Origin: Clostridium sp. 1001271st1 H5
GTDB taxonomy: Bacteria > Bacillota > Clostridia > Lachnospirales > Lachnospiraceae
DNA: 64,000 bases
NCBI RefSeq assembly: GCF_005845215.1
Contig: NZ_SPHO01000016.1
Coordinates: 79,259 to 143,258, forward strand
Direction of reading: 5' to 3'
The notes under the pieces are model-generated. The model was not told the origin of the DNA and ran no database searches. It saw nothing but the letters and a program-made list of their open reading frames with translations. The position numbers and the translations under genes are program-made. Every line of letters begins with the position of its first letter. Position 1 is the first letter of the stretch. Below are positions 24,918 to 33,721 of the stretch, piece after piece.

Positions 24918-26018
24918 CTATTTCCCTTCCTCTGACTTTGGCACAAATCCAATGATGAACAGGATGACAATACATCCAATCACCGCAGCCTTGCCGGCCA
25001 CGGCAAGGCCGCCTGGCGCCGCCGGGGTATCTGCGGTGGCTGCCGCTGCCGCGGATGCAGCCAGCCCGAAGTTGTGGCAGAAAGCAGCTCCCACAAGAAG
25101 CCCAAGGAATGTAACCGCAGAGTCAGATGAGCCCTGACCGGCTAAGACCAGCTGGCGCAGCGGGCATCCGCCTGCCAGGACCGCTGCAAAACCAACAGCG
25201 TAAAGTCCCAGGATATTCCAGATATGTTGTGAATGTGCTACCGGCTGTCCTGCAAAGGAAAGCTTGAAGCCGCCTGTGGCCAGGTTAAACACCAGCATGA
25301 CAGCAAACAGTCCGCCGATGACAGTAATCAAATCAAAATTCTTCATTAAAATGACGTCGCGGATACTGCCTGCAAAACAGGTTCTGCATTTCTGTGCTAT
25401 GGCGCCAAACAACAGGGCCACAACCAGAGCAAGAAGCGCTGGTGCATGCATGCTGCCAGGACCTTTTTCACTGAATGCAAATAATGTGGTGGTCAGGCTC
25501 AGTACAAACAATATCACCAGGGCAACCGGGAGCACTGCCCCGTTTATCTTTCCGGTTTCATGAGCCCTTCCCAGTGAAAAGCCCTGCTTTAAGGCGATTG
25601 TACCTGTAAATACACCGGCCGCAAATCCGATGAATCCTACATATGCATTTAAATCACCGGCTGACATGCGGATTACCATGCGCAGCGGGCATCCCAGGAA
25701 TGCCAGGGAGCCAATCATCATGATGACGCCCAGGATAAAACGCAGCATGGGAGACGACCCGGCTGTGGAACGGTATTCCCTGGTTGCCAGTGCAATCAGG
25801 AAGGAGCCGCAGACAAAGCCCACGATTTCAGGCCTGAAATACTGCACAACGGCTGCCGTGTGAAGCTTCATGGCCCCGGCGGAATCCCTGATGAAGCAGG
25901 CCACGCAGATAGCCATGTTCTTTGGGTTTCCAAAGTAAGCGAGAATACATGCCAGTATTCCCAGCGCCACTCCGGACAGGAGCAGTGTCTTTTTAGAACT
26001 TGTCAGATTCATAATCAT
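24918..26018 (-). CDS. yedE: YedE-family selenium/sulfur uptake membrane protein
   Basis: 366 residues with about ten hydrophobic segments and an internal duplication. Each half carries a membrane-embedded Cys signature (CPLRMVIRMSAGD in the first half, GGCPLRQLVLAGQGSSDSAV in the second), the hallmark of the YeeE/YedE family, which imports thiosulfate in related members. Genes of this subgroup co-occur with selD and selenoprotein synthesis and are proposed to import selenium compounds. It heads the yedE-tusA-DUF3343-desulfurase run. Confidence 0.87.
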   Translation of the reverse strand: MIMNLTSSKKTLLLSGVALGILACILAYFGNPKNMAICVACFIRDSAGAMKLHTAAVVQYFRPEIVGFVCGSFLIALATREYRSTAGSSPMLRFILGVIMMIGSLAFLGCPLRMVIRMSAGDLNAYVGFIGFAAGVFTGTIALKQGFSLGRAHETGKINGAVLPVALVILFVLSLTTTLFAFSEKGPGSMHAPALLALVVALLFGAIAQKCRTCFAGSIRDVILMKNFDLITVIGGLFAVMLVFNLATGGFKLSFAGQPVAHSQHIWNILGLYAVGFAAVLAGGCPLRQLVLAGQGSSDSAVTFLGLLVGAAFCHNFGLAASAAAAATADTPAAPGGLAVAGKAAVIGCIVILFIIGFVPKSEEGK

Positions 26019-26152
26019 ATCCCCTTTTCTTTTGGTAAAATCAACTGAAAATCATTCGTAAATCAATTCATGTTTTACCTATATTTCCTTAATCATCTTA
26101 CCAAAATGGAAGGGGCAAATCCAATTCAAAAAAACATGGAACCGCTTTTTAA

Positions 26153-26169
26153 TATAGACTTTTTCTATA
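26153..26169. promoter_or_regulatory. Candidate LysR-type operator
   Basis: TATAGactttttCTATA-type palindrome (17 bp) in the 187-bp gap between yedE and the LysR gene fits the T-N11-A pattern of LysR regulators. It is placed to control yedE. The assignment is by pattern only. Confidence 0.45.
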
Positions 26170-26205
26170 CAAAACACTATTCCCGCCTGATTCATACATA
26201 ACCCG

Positions 26206-27138
26206 CTACATAAACCGCCCGATATCCTGCTGCCAGTTCCTGTCCCTGTATTCAATCACAAGGTCCCGGAATGCCTCCGCAATCGGAGACAGGCGAATGT
26301 TCTTGCAGTATACCATGTAAAAGGTCCGTTTCTTCTCCAGGCCGTCTATCTTTAAATATTTAATCCGGTGGCTTTCTTCCTTTTCACCGGCAGCCATCCT
26401 GGAGAGAATGGATATTCCCAAGCCTCCGGCCACTGCCTGCTTAATGGCCTCAGTGCTGTTCATCCGGGCAATCACATCCACATTTTTAAACACAGGCACA
26501 CCGTGGATTTCCGCCTTTTCCATCTCCTGCTTTGTGCCTGAGCCTTCCTCGCGCAGAATGAATGTCTCATGTTCAAAGTCCTGGAAGCTCACCGTACTTC
26601 CCTTTTTCCACCGTGCAAACTTTTCCGTGTCCGGCACAATCAGCACCAGCTCATCCATGAAAACCGGCTCATACACCAGACTGTTATGCATCTTATAGCC
26701 CGTGAGTCCAATCTCACCCTTCTGGCTCATAACATTGTCAATCACCGTCTTGCTGTCCGACTGGTCCACATAAAACCGTATTTTCGGGCATTTGGCGTGA
26801 AACTCCCCTATGAGCCTTGGAAGATAATACTGTCCCGGAATACTGGACGCATATACATCCAGAACACCATCCATTGCCTCGCACTGGGTCTGCACGGTTG
26901 CCAGTGCCTGGGACCGGGTATGGAGCATGTCGATGGCATAGGGATAAAACAGCTCGCCCTGCTTTGTCAGGGTTATCTCCCTTCCTGTACGGTTCACAAG
27001 GGTTGTTCCCAGCTCATTTTCCAGGTTATTGATATGAGCGCTGATGGTTGGCTGGGTCAGGAAGGTGGCATCTGCTGCTTTTGAAAAACTTTTGTACTTT
27101 ACCGCATTTACGAATGCTTCTAATTGTCTGAATTCCAT
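26206..27138 (-). CDS. LysR-family transcriptional regulator, selenium-cluster associated
   Basis: 310 residues: N-terminal winged helix-turn-helix (MEFRQLEAFVNAVKYKSFSKAADATFLTQPTIS... about 1-60) followed by a periplasmic-binding-like effector domain (about 90-300). It starts 6 bp after the selB stop on the same strand, so it is cotranscribed with selA-selB, and lies directly upstream of yedE. LysR regulators in this position are a recurrent part of selenium-utilisation neighbourhoods. A natural model is sensing of a selenium or sulfur compound to control yedE-tusA-DUF3343; untested. Confidence 0.88.
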   Translation of the reverse strand: MEFRQLEAFVNAVKYKSFSKAADATFLTQPTISAHINNLENELGTTLVNRTGREITLTKQGELFYPYAIDMLHTRSQALATVQTQCEAMDGVLDVYASSIPGQYYLPRLIGEFHAKCPKIRFYVDQSDSKTVIDNVMSQKGEIGLTGYKMHNSLVYEPVFMDELVLIVPDTEKFARWKKGSTVSFQDFEHETFILREEGSGTKQEMEKAEIHGVPVFKNVDVIARMNSTEAIKQAVAGGLGISILSRMAAGEKEESHRIKYLKIDGLEKKRTFYMVYCKNIRLSPIAEAFRDLVIEYRDRNWQQDIGRFM

Positions 27139-27144
27139 AGCCGC

Positions 27145-29064
27145 CTACCTTGTCTTCTGGACAAGAATACGCACATCGTCCTGTTTCTTTGTTATCTTCT
27201 GCTGGTCGCAGTACTCCAGGAACAGAACGGCATACTTTCTGGAGGTTCCCAGCAAATCCCTGTAATCACCCAGGGAAATGGTAGGATGGCTCTCAAAGTA
27301 TCCCCTAAGAAGTCCCATGGCTTTGTCCCAGTTGTCCTTATGAATCAGGGCGCCGGGATTTATCTTGACCAATGTGCCTTTCTTCACCAAATCATTCGCA
27401 ATCTGTTTGGCCATCTTTTTGTCCTTGAATTTATTGATTACATCGTCCGTGGCCGGTATCTCATATCCCGCCTTCAGGTATGTCTCCTCTATCTCCTTTA
27501 ACATCCCCTTAAGCTCATGGGAATATTCAGCATTAAATCCAGCAGCTGCAATGGCGCTTGCCATGGTAACCGTGATGCTGCGCTTTATCATCTCATTTAA
27601 GAGGACGTCTGCTTTCCTGGACTCCCGAATCTTAAAATTATCCAATATACGGCTCTTAAATTCTTCCTTCTCCATACCATCGGAAATAGGATTCTCCTTA
27701 TGGAACTGATTCAGAAGCTCGGTACCAAACTGTGTAATTTCATTCCAGTAATCCTTATGGATAAAGCTTCCATCGCTGAGACGGATGGCCCTCTTTCCCT
27801 TGACCAGGACCTCCAGCTGCTCCTCTGTCTCCTGGTTGGTCCAGTTCAGCTTGGTAGCCAGTATCTTTGGAACAGGGAAGTACCGGCTCTCCTCTTTAAG
27901 CTCCAGCTCCAGTACCTCCAAATCAGTGCCCAGCTCCTTAATATGAAGGCTGTCAATGACCTCATCGTGGTTCCTCTTATGCTTTAAGGCCTCTGCCTCC
28001 AGCACAATGCCTCCGCCGAAGGTAATGGTGGGCGAATAGAAACGGATGATGAACCTGTCATTCCTCCTTACGGCCACAGGCTCGTCGAAACGGAACTGCA
28101 CATAGGCCTCCTCGCCCGCGGACAGCACGTCCTTGTCAAGCAGGACTGCCTTGCATATGGCCTGGGCCGATCCATAGTTGATGTGGACCCTGTCCCCGTT
28201 TCTCAGTTCCCTGTCCGTGGATGAAAACAGCTGCACCTTAGCATCTATGAACTGGCTTTTCAGCAGGGAATCCTGGGCAGCCAGAACCTCTCCCCTGTTA
28301 ATCTCATCCTTTTTAATGTTCACCAGGTTCAGGGCTGTTCTCTGCCCCGCATAGGCCATGTCCACCTTGTGGCCATGGGTCTGTATCTCCCTGATTTTAA
28401 CTGTTTTTTCAGTGGGATACAATTCTACCTCCTGTCCTACCTGGCAGCAGCCCTCCAAAAGGGTGCCGGTAACAACCGTACCAAATCCTTCCATGGTAAA
28501 TACACGGTCTATGGGAAGGCGGAACAGTTCCTTTTCCTGGCGCCTGGCGCCAGCCGCCCTTACCTTATCCACTATCATCTGCTTTAACTCATTGATATTT
28601 TTGCCGGTATAAGCAGATACCTGGATGCGGTCGGCCTTTTCCATAAAGGTCCCCTTGACCAGGTTGTCCACATCGTCATTTACCAGCTCGGCCCAGTCCT
28701 CATCCACCAGGTCGGCCTTGGTAAACACCACAATGCCCTGCTTGATATGGAGCATCTTCAGAATCTCAAAGTGCTCCACGGTCTGGGGCATAACGCCCTC
28801 ATCCAGGGCAACGACCAGAAGCACCAGGTCTATGCCGCCAATACCTGCCAGCATGTTCTTCACGAACTTCTCATGGCCCGGAACATCGATAATACCAATA
28901 TGGATTCCGGCATCATTGGGCAGGTTGGCGAATCCCAGCTCTATGGTGATTCCCCTTTTCTGCTCCTCCTTCAGTCTGTCCGTATCCGTCCCTGTAAGAG
29001 CCTTTATGAGACATGTCTTGCCGTGGTCCACATGACCGGCTGTTCCTACTATCACATTTTGCAT
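27145..29064 (-). CDS. selB: Selenocysteine-specific elongation factor SelB
   Basis: 639 residues from the ATG at 29064 (MQNVIVGTAGHVDHGKT), with GAGGGGTG seven bases upstream overlapping the selA stop. The N-terminal GTPase has G1 GHVDHGKT, G3 DVPGHEKF and G4 TKAD; domains II and III follow. The C-terminal third consists of winged helices that bind the mRNA SECIS element. It delivers Sec-tRNA-Sec to UGA codons such as those in grdA and grdB downstream on the map. It is in operon with tRNA-Sec and selA. Confidence 0.96.
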   Translation of the reverse strand: MQNVIVGTAGHVDHGKTCLIKALTGTDTDRLKEEQKRGITIELGFANLPNDAGIHIGIIDVPGHEKFVKNMLAGIGGIDLVLLVVALDEGVMPQTVEHFEILKMLHIKQGIVVFTKADLVDEDWAELVNDDVDNLVKGTFMEKADRIQVSAYTGKNINELKQMIVDKVRAAGARRQEKELFRLPIDRVFTMEGFGTVVTGTLLEGCCQVGQEVELYPTEKTVKIREIQTHGHKVDMAYAGQRTALNLVNIKKDEINRGEVLAAQDSLLKSQFIDAKVQLFSSTDRELRNGDRVHINYGSAQAICKAVLLDKDVLSAGEEAYVQFRFDEPVAVRRNDRFIIRFYSPTITFGGGIVLEAEALKHKRNHDEVIDSLHIKELGTDLEVLELELKEESRYFPVPKILATKLNWTNQETEEQLEVLVKGKRAIRLSDGSFIHKDYWNEITQFGTELLNQFHKENPISDGMEKEEFKSRILDNFKIRESRKADVLLNEMIKRSITVTMASAIAAAGFNAEYSHELKGMLKEIEETYLKAGYEIPATDDVINKFKDKKMAKQIANDLVKKGTLVKINPGALIHKDNWDKAMGLLRGYFESHPTISLGDYRDLLGTSRKYAVLFLEYCDQQKITKKQDDVRILVQKTR

Positions 29065-29068
29065 ATTA

Positions 29069-30481
29069 TCACCCCTCAACCTGTCTGCTGTCCATTGCCA
29101 AAAATGCTGCTACAATATATTCAAACTCATCTTCCCTGATGGTCCTCACATCCAGATATACCTGGTTATGGGTAATCCTGACAATAATCGGAATCTCTTC
29201 CTTGCGGAGAAGACGCTCAATCTTCTCCGGCGTCAGCGCTCTGCCCTGTATGGCCACCGCATATCCGTCCAGGAGCACGGTTGGCGCGGAGCCGCCTCCC
29301 ACCTGGTCCTTGCACGCCTCTACCTCCACGGTAAAGTTATGGGTTGCCCCGCGGATGGCTTCGGCCAGGCGCTCTGCCTTGTCCTTAAGCTCTTTTGCCG
29401 GCGTGGTAATCATGTTCAGCACAGGGATGGTTTTTCTGGCCTGGCGGATATCCGAATACTCAAAGAAGGTGGCCTCCATAGCTGCCAGCGTCATCTTGTC
29501 CACCCGGAATGCCCTTGCCAGGGGGTGGGCCTTCATTTTATCAATGTACTCTTTCTTTCCTGCAATGATACCGCCCTGGGGTCCGCCTAACAGCTTGTCC
29601 CCGCTGAACAGAATCACGTCTATGCCGGTCTTTAAGGCATCCAGAACCGTGGGCTCGTCCACCCCATACTCTGTCAGGTCTGCCATAAGACCGCTTCCCA
29701 TATCGTAGATAACCGGAAGATTTAATTTTTTACCCAGCTCCACCATCTCAGGAAGTTCCACCTCCTGGGTGAATCCCAGTATCCTGTAGTTACTTGTGTG
29801 TACCTTCATCAGGGCGCCGGTCTCACCTTCGTGATAAGCGTTCAGATAATCCGATGGCTTTGTCTTGTTGGTGGTTCCCACATCCATCAGCTTGGCGCCG
29901 CTCTGTTCCATGATTTCCGGCACCCGGAAGGAACCGCCTATTTCCACCAGCTCTCCCCTGGATACAATGACTTCCTTGTCCTTTGCCAGAGCAGAGAGGC
30001 AGAGCATGGTTGCCGCCGCATTGTTGTTGACCACCATGGCTGCTTCCGCGCCCGTAATCTTGGTCAGAATTTTCTCCACATGGTCATGGCGGGAACCTCT
30101 GGACCCCCGCTTTACATCATATTCCAGGTTTGTATAGTTCCTGGCCACGTCCATGATGCTCTCGCAGGCCTTGTCCGACAGATTTGCCCTTCCCAGATTG
30201 GTGTGAAGCACCACTCCTGTTGCATTTATGACCCGACGCAGGCTCTTTTTCTTCTTGCCTGTGATGCGCGCCACAATTTCTGTCATCAGTGTTTCCTTTG
30301 TCCCCACCTGATTCCGTTTGCCTTCCAGGATGTCTTTTCTCAGCTCCTCAATGACTTCCCTCACTGAGTCAACAATCACTGACCTGGGCGTACTTTCCGT
30401 AAAAAAAAAGAGACGCTCATCCTGCAGCACCTCGTCTATTTTCGGAATCTTTCGGAGTAACTCTCTTCTATCTTCCATCAT
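29069..30481 (-). CDS. selA: L-seryl-tRNA(Sec) selenium transferase SelA
   Basis: 470 residues, a PLP enzyme of aminotransferase fold that converts Ser-tRNA-Sec to Sec-tRNA-Sec using selenophosphate. The PLP Lys is in LFSGDKLLGGPQGG, near residue 290; the N-terminal helical domain (LRKIPKIDEVL) grips the tRNA. The gene follows tRNA-Sec by 30 bp and precedes selB with a 4-bp gap. The selenophosphate synthetase gene selD is not in this window. Confidence 0.96.
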   Translation of the reverse strand: MMEDRRELLRKIPKIDEVLQDERLFFFTESTPRSVIVDSVREVIEELRKDILEGKRNQVGTKETLMTEIVARITGKKKKSLRRVINATGVVLHTNLGRANLSDKACESIMDVARNYTNLEYDVKRGSRGSRHDHVEKILTKITGAEAAMVVNNNAAATMLCLSALAKDKEVIVSRGELVEIGGSFRVPEIMEQSGAKLMDVGTTNKTKPSDYLNAYHEGETGALMKVHTSNYRILGFTQEVELPEMVELGKKLNLPVIYDMGSGLMADLTEYGVDEPTVLDALKTGIDVILFSGDKLLGGPQGGIIAGKKEYIDKMKAHPLARAFRVDKMTLAAMEATFFEYSDIRQARKTIPVLNMITTPAKELKDKAERLAEAIRGATHNFTVEVEACKDQVGGGSAPTVLLDGYAVAIQGRALTPEKIERLLRKEEIPIIVRITHNQVYLDVRTIREDEFEYIVAAFLAMDSRQVEG

Positions 30482-30511
30482 ATATTACCTCCACTACAGA
30501 TATGGTTTAAA

Positions 30512-30605
30512 CGGAGGAGGTGGGAATCGAACCCACCCAGAGGGCTCTTAACCCCCCACAACGGTTTTGAAGACCGCGAGGCACACCAGCAACCTATCTA
30601 CCTCC
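30512..30605 (-). tRNA. selC: tRNA-Sec (anticodon TCA)
   Basis: 94-nt tRNA with anticodon loop CTTCAAAA, long variable arm and T-arm GTGGGTTCGATTCCCAC, discriminator G and no encoded CCA. It lies directly upstream of selA. The acceptor stem is GGAGGTAG opposite CCTCCTCC: five outer pairs and the inner G-C fit, but positions 6 and 7 read T-T and A-C as I align them, which is unusual. Confidence 0.9.
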
Positions 30606-30634
30606 ATATCTTTTGGATAGCATTTAACTTTAAT

Positions 30635-30663
30635 ATACTATCATGTATTCAGTTGTCTGTCAA
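30635..30663 (-). promoter_or_regulatory. Sigma-A promoter for selC-selA-selB
   Basis: TTGACA (30658-30663), 17-bp spacer and TAGTAT (30635-30640) on the minus strand, about 30 bp upstream of the tRNA-Sec 5' end. It separates transcription of the selenocysteine machinery from the grd operon. Confidence 0.75.
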
Positions 30664-30705
30664 TCCATAACTTTCTAAATGTTATCGCGAAAACTTTATA
30701 TTATA

Positions 30706-30794
30706 TTCCGCGCCGCGGAATTTCTCCGCGGACACGGAACATATAACTTATGAATGAATGGCTTTCAGTATGGTATCAGGCCAGAAGGGCCTGA
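30706..30794 (-). terminator. Hairpins at the end of the glycine reductase operon
   Basis: Two stems follow grdD: TCAGGCC/GGCCTGA (30776-30794), and then a strong GC stem TTCCGTGTCCGCGG / CCGCGGCGCGGAA (30706-30739) followed by an AT-rich run. T-tracts are weak, so efficiency is uncertain, but together they probably end the grd transcript before the selC promoter. Confidence 0.6.
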
Positions 30795-30805
30795 CCAGCA
30801 TGTAC

Positions 30806-31927
30806 TTAGCTGACGTATCCGGCGGCCTTCAGAATCTCATGGGCCTTATCCTTGTTGGCATCGGACATCAGTACGATGGGTCCTGTACAGCCCATGCCGC
30901 TCTCCGCATAGATGCCGGCCTTCCACAGTGCCTTAACAGCATCCTCCAGGTCCATAACCTCGATACCCGGAATCTGTGAAGTAACCACTTCCTTAGGAGG
31001 CATCTTCACTTCCTCGGCTGCTGCGCCAGCATCCTTCTTGCCTGCAGACTTCAGCTCGTTGATGATATCCTTAAGTCCGGCCTTGTTAGCCTTCTCAAAT
31101 TCTTCATCAGCAACCTTCTTCCAGTCATGGCGGACCAGGTTGGTGGCGAACTCCATGGCTCCTGCAATAACAGGCGCGCCGGAAGCACGTGATACAATCA
31201 TGATGAGACGGTCATAACCCTCACCAATACCAGGGCCGTAACCAAATCCAAGGGACTCGTAATTACCGCCTGTGGTGTAGGAGGAGAATACCTTCATCAT
31301 CAGGTTGCCTGTAAGTGAATCCATAACCATGATATCAGGCGTTCCGCCTAACAGGTCGTTTCCTCTCATGACAATGCCGCCGTCAGCCCTTACGGACTCT
31401 GCGAAATGAATGTCATAGCCGTTCTCAGCCAGCTTGAGCAGAGCCTTCTCTGTCTGGCGTGCGCCGTCAATATTAGCAATGCCCACGGTTGGATTCTCCA
31501 CGCCGTCAGCCTTTGCCGCAATAATTCCATAGATTGCATTCTTTACCATGCCGCTGATACGGTCTGTGTCGGACGTACCTGTGGTAGTTGCGATATACAT
31601 TGGTTTTCCCTTGCCCGGGGTGATAACCTTTCCGACTGTGGACACACCGATGGGGAATGGATAGTGCATGGTAACGGCGCCGTCAATCTCGCCGGAATCC
31701 AGCATCTCTTCCATTTTCTTATGAAGGTCTTCCCCCTCGATAAGGACAGCCTTAAGTCCCTTCATCTCGGCAATCTTCATGGCTTCTTCGATATTATCCT
31801 GGCCATGTTCGCTGCCTTCTGAGGCGAAGCCGATAACCGGCTTTTTGCCATATTGTCCTGTTTCAAGAGCATCGGCCACCTCAAGAAAAGTATTAGCAAT
31901 CATAGCTTTTATTTTCTTATCAGACAT
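30806..31927 (-). CDS. grdD: Glycine reductase complex component C, alpha subunit GrdD
   Basis: 373 residues of the PlsX-related GrdD family. The active-site Cys347 lies in SGMGCTGPIV near the C-terminus; the matching Cys in Clostridium is known to take part in releasing acetyl phosphate from the acetyl thioester. It is the last gene of the operon, 27 bp after grdC. Component C (GrdC plus GrdD) accepts the Se-carboxymethyl group carried by GrdA and yields acetyl phosphate for ATP formation. Confidence 0.96.
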   Translation of the reverse strand: MSDKKIKAMIANTFLEVADALETGQYGKKPVIGFASEGSEHGQDNIEEAMKIAEMKGLKAVLIEGEDLHKKMEEMLDSGEIDGAVTMHYPFPIGVSTVGKVITPGKGKPMYIATTTGTSDTDRISGMVKNAIYGIIAAKADGVENPTVGIANIDGARQTEKALLKLAENGYDIHFAESVRADGGIVMRGNDLLGGTPDIMVMDSLTGNLMMKVFSSYTTGGNYESLGFGYGPGIGEGYDRLIMIVSRASGAPVIAGAMEFATNLVRHDWKKVADEEFEKANKAGLKDIINELKSAGKKDAGAAAEEVKMPPKEVVTSQIPGIEVMDLEDAVKALWKAGIYAESGMGCTGPIVLMSDANKDKAHEILKAAGYVS

Positions 31928-31954
31928 AACATATTTCCTTTCTCTCGGTGAAAA

Positions 31955-33511
31955 TTATTCCTCTTCGCCCATCAGACCCTCAGCAAACGCTCTCATGGCC
32001 TGGCCAATCATAGCCTTTACCTTGCTCTCATCCACGCCGCCGCTCTCTTCTGAAGCAGAACCGTCGTTGGCCTGAACCACGAAGGATACGCCGTCAAACA
32101 GATTGGTCATTCTTCCAAGGAATAAGCTTCCCTTACCGATAATCATGGCGCGCTTTGTCTCGCCTGCCAGGATTTCATCTCTCAGAAGTCCCAGGTAAGG
32201 AACGCCTGAAGGAATATGTCCCTGGGTGGGAGCCCAGCCTGTCATACCATGTTCCTTAACGAAATCCGCAATCTCATTGCGCTGTAATTCGCCTCTCTTA
32301 ACGCCCAGGGCAGCAATCATCTTGTAGTTTGCTTCCGGGACATCGCCTGCGCCTGCCGGCTTGGTGATATCCGGGTTCTGCATCTCAGGAGAGTACTTGT
32401 CGATATCCACAATCTTTAAACCAGCCTCATCCAGAGGATTGGTTACCAGGGAGGAGATAACGTTCTGAGGAGCGGAACCTGTTCCAACGGTGTGGCGTCC
32501 AACGATATCAGTCCTAATCTGCGGGCTTACACCGTCGTCAGCGCTTACTAATACGGAGAAGCCAGCGATAGCGTCTTCCAGAATCGGAAGGCCCTTCTTC
32601 ACATGGTCTTTGCCGTTCATGCCTAATTTAGCGGTACAGCCGCCGGCTGTAACCACAACGTTCTTAAATGTGCCGGATTTTACCAGGGCAGCTGCGTGAA
32701 GCATTGCATGAGCTGGTCCTGCACAGAAGCCTCTTACGTCAGATCCGGTTGCGTTAACAAATCCTGCAACCTCAGCTGCAGCCTTTGCAAAGTTGCCGCC
32801 GCCTCTCTGGTTCATATCGCCGCATGCTTCCTCGCAGCAGTCAACTACATAATCTATATCAGCCGGATTAACTCCTGCCTTTTTTACCAAGTTAAGTAAG
32901 GATAATACGTTAGAAGCCTTTGTAACCAGGTTCTCTAACATAACGTGTGCGGATAAGTTTACATCCACATCATGAGCTCTCTTAACAGCGCCAACCAGTA
33001 CATTGTTATAGTACAGAGGCTCTGCATGCTCGTCATTTACCAGGGCAGCGATTTCTTCTTCTGTTGTCTCGCTGTTCTTATCAAGAACCGCTACATGCTC
33101 GTCTGTAAACATGTGATGAGCAGACAGCTTAGCCTTAACATCAGCTGCAAATCCCTTTTCCAGTTTAACCAAATCAAATACGTCACAAATCTGAATCAGA
33201 CCGTAAAATTCATCTTCCGGCATGATTTCGCCGTACTTACCTTCTTTGCTGGCTCCCTCCATCAATTTATCATACCAGGGGAATCCAACCTCAGCCATCT
33301 TCTGTGGCTTTTCATTGCCAATATATACCTGGTTCGGCATATAGTTAACGGCATCCTCAAAACTCCTCAAATGACTTGGAAGTTCCTTCAAATATTCTGA
33401 CTCAGGATTAACAATCATCTCTGTTGTCTGTGTTGTACCATTGTGAATAACCATATCAGGTGTAACCGCCAATGTATAGCTGGCACCCTTTAAAACTGCA
33501 TAACCGTTCAT
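31955..33511 (-). CDS. grdC: Glycine reductase complex component C, beta subunit GrdC
   Basis: 518 residues of the thiolase/KAS-like GrdC family (DYVVDCCEEACGDMNQRGG, GFCAGPAHAMLHAAALVKSG). It partners GrdD in acetyl phosphate formation. A 210-bp gap holding a MITE-like palindrome and terminator-like hairpin separates it from grdA, so its expression is probably lower than that of grdA. It has an ATG start with a GGTGA-type ribosome site. Confidence 0.96.
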   Translation of the reverse strand: MNGYAVLKGASYTLAVTPDMVIHNGTTQTTEMIVNPESEYLKELPSHLRSFEDAVNYMPNQVYIGNEKPQKMAEVGFPWYDKLMEGASKEGKYGEIMPEDEFYGLIQICDVFDLVKLEKGFAADVKAKLSAHHMFTDEHVAVLDKNSETTEEEIAALVNDEHAEPLYYNNVLVGAVKRAHDVDVNLSAHVMLENLVTKASNVLSLLNLVKKAGVNPADIDYVVDCCEEACGDMNQRGGGNFAKAAAEVAGFVNATGSDVRGFCAGPAHAMLHAAALVKSGTFKNVVVTAGGCTAKLGMNGKDHVKKGLPILEDAIAGFSVLVSADDGVSPQIRTDIVGRHTVGTGSAPQNVISSLVTNPLDEAGLKIVDIDKYSPEMQNPDITKPAGAGDVPEANYKMIAALGVKRGELQRNEIADFVKEHGMTGWAPTQGHIPSGVPYLGLLRDEILAGETKRAMIIGKGSLFLGRMTNLFDGVSFVVQANDGSASEESGGVDESKVKAMIGQAMRAFAEGLMGEEE

Positions 33512-33539
33512 TCCTTCACCTCACCATAATTTATGACAT

Positions 33540-33640
33540 CTAGTACTGCGTTGCGCAAGTCTCAGTCCGCGGCTGTCTCCGCGCTGCTGATGCGGATTAC
33601 AGCTATGTACCATACTGGAACTTGCGCAATGCAGTACTAG
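33540..33640. repeat. 101-bp MITE-like palindromic element inside the grd operon
   Basis: The ends are inverted repeats of about 21 bp with one mismatch (CTAGTACTGCGTTGCGCAAGT and its partner), enclosing about 60 bp that itself contains GC-rich self-complementary runs (CCGCGG...CCGCGC). The trinucleotide CAT flanks both sides, a possible short target duplication. Size, terminal repeats and lack of coding capacity fit a miniature inverted-repeat element or REP-like repeat. Confidence 0.6.
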
Positions 33641-33646
33641 CATAGT

Positions 33647-33711
33647 TGCACAATAAAACCCCTTTATTGCACAAAACCCCCGGAGACCCCATGAAGAGCC
33701 TCCAGGGGAAT
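33647..33711 (-). terminator. Intra-operon terminator/attenuator between grdA and grdC
   Basis: Reading the minus strand after grdA: CCCCTGGAG pairs with CTCCGGGGG (33678-33711) and is followed by TTTTGTG. Next comes a perfect 12-bp stem TTGTGCAATAAA-type (33647-33675). The first is a classical terminator shape inside the operon; partial readthrough would make the abundant selenoprotein GrdA in excess over GrdC and GrdD. Confidence 0.7.
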
Positions 33712-33721
33712 TACATTTTAA

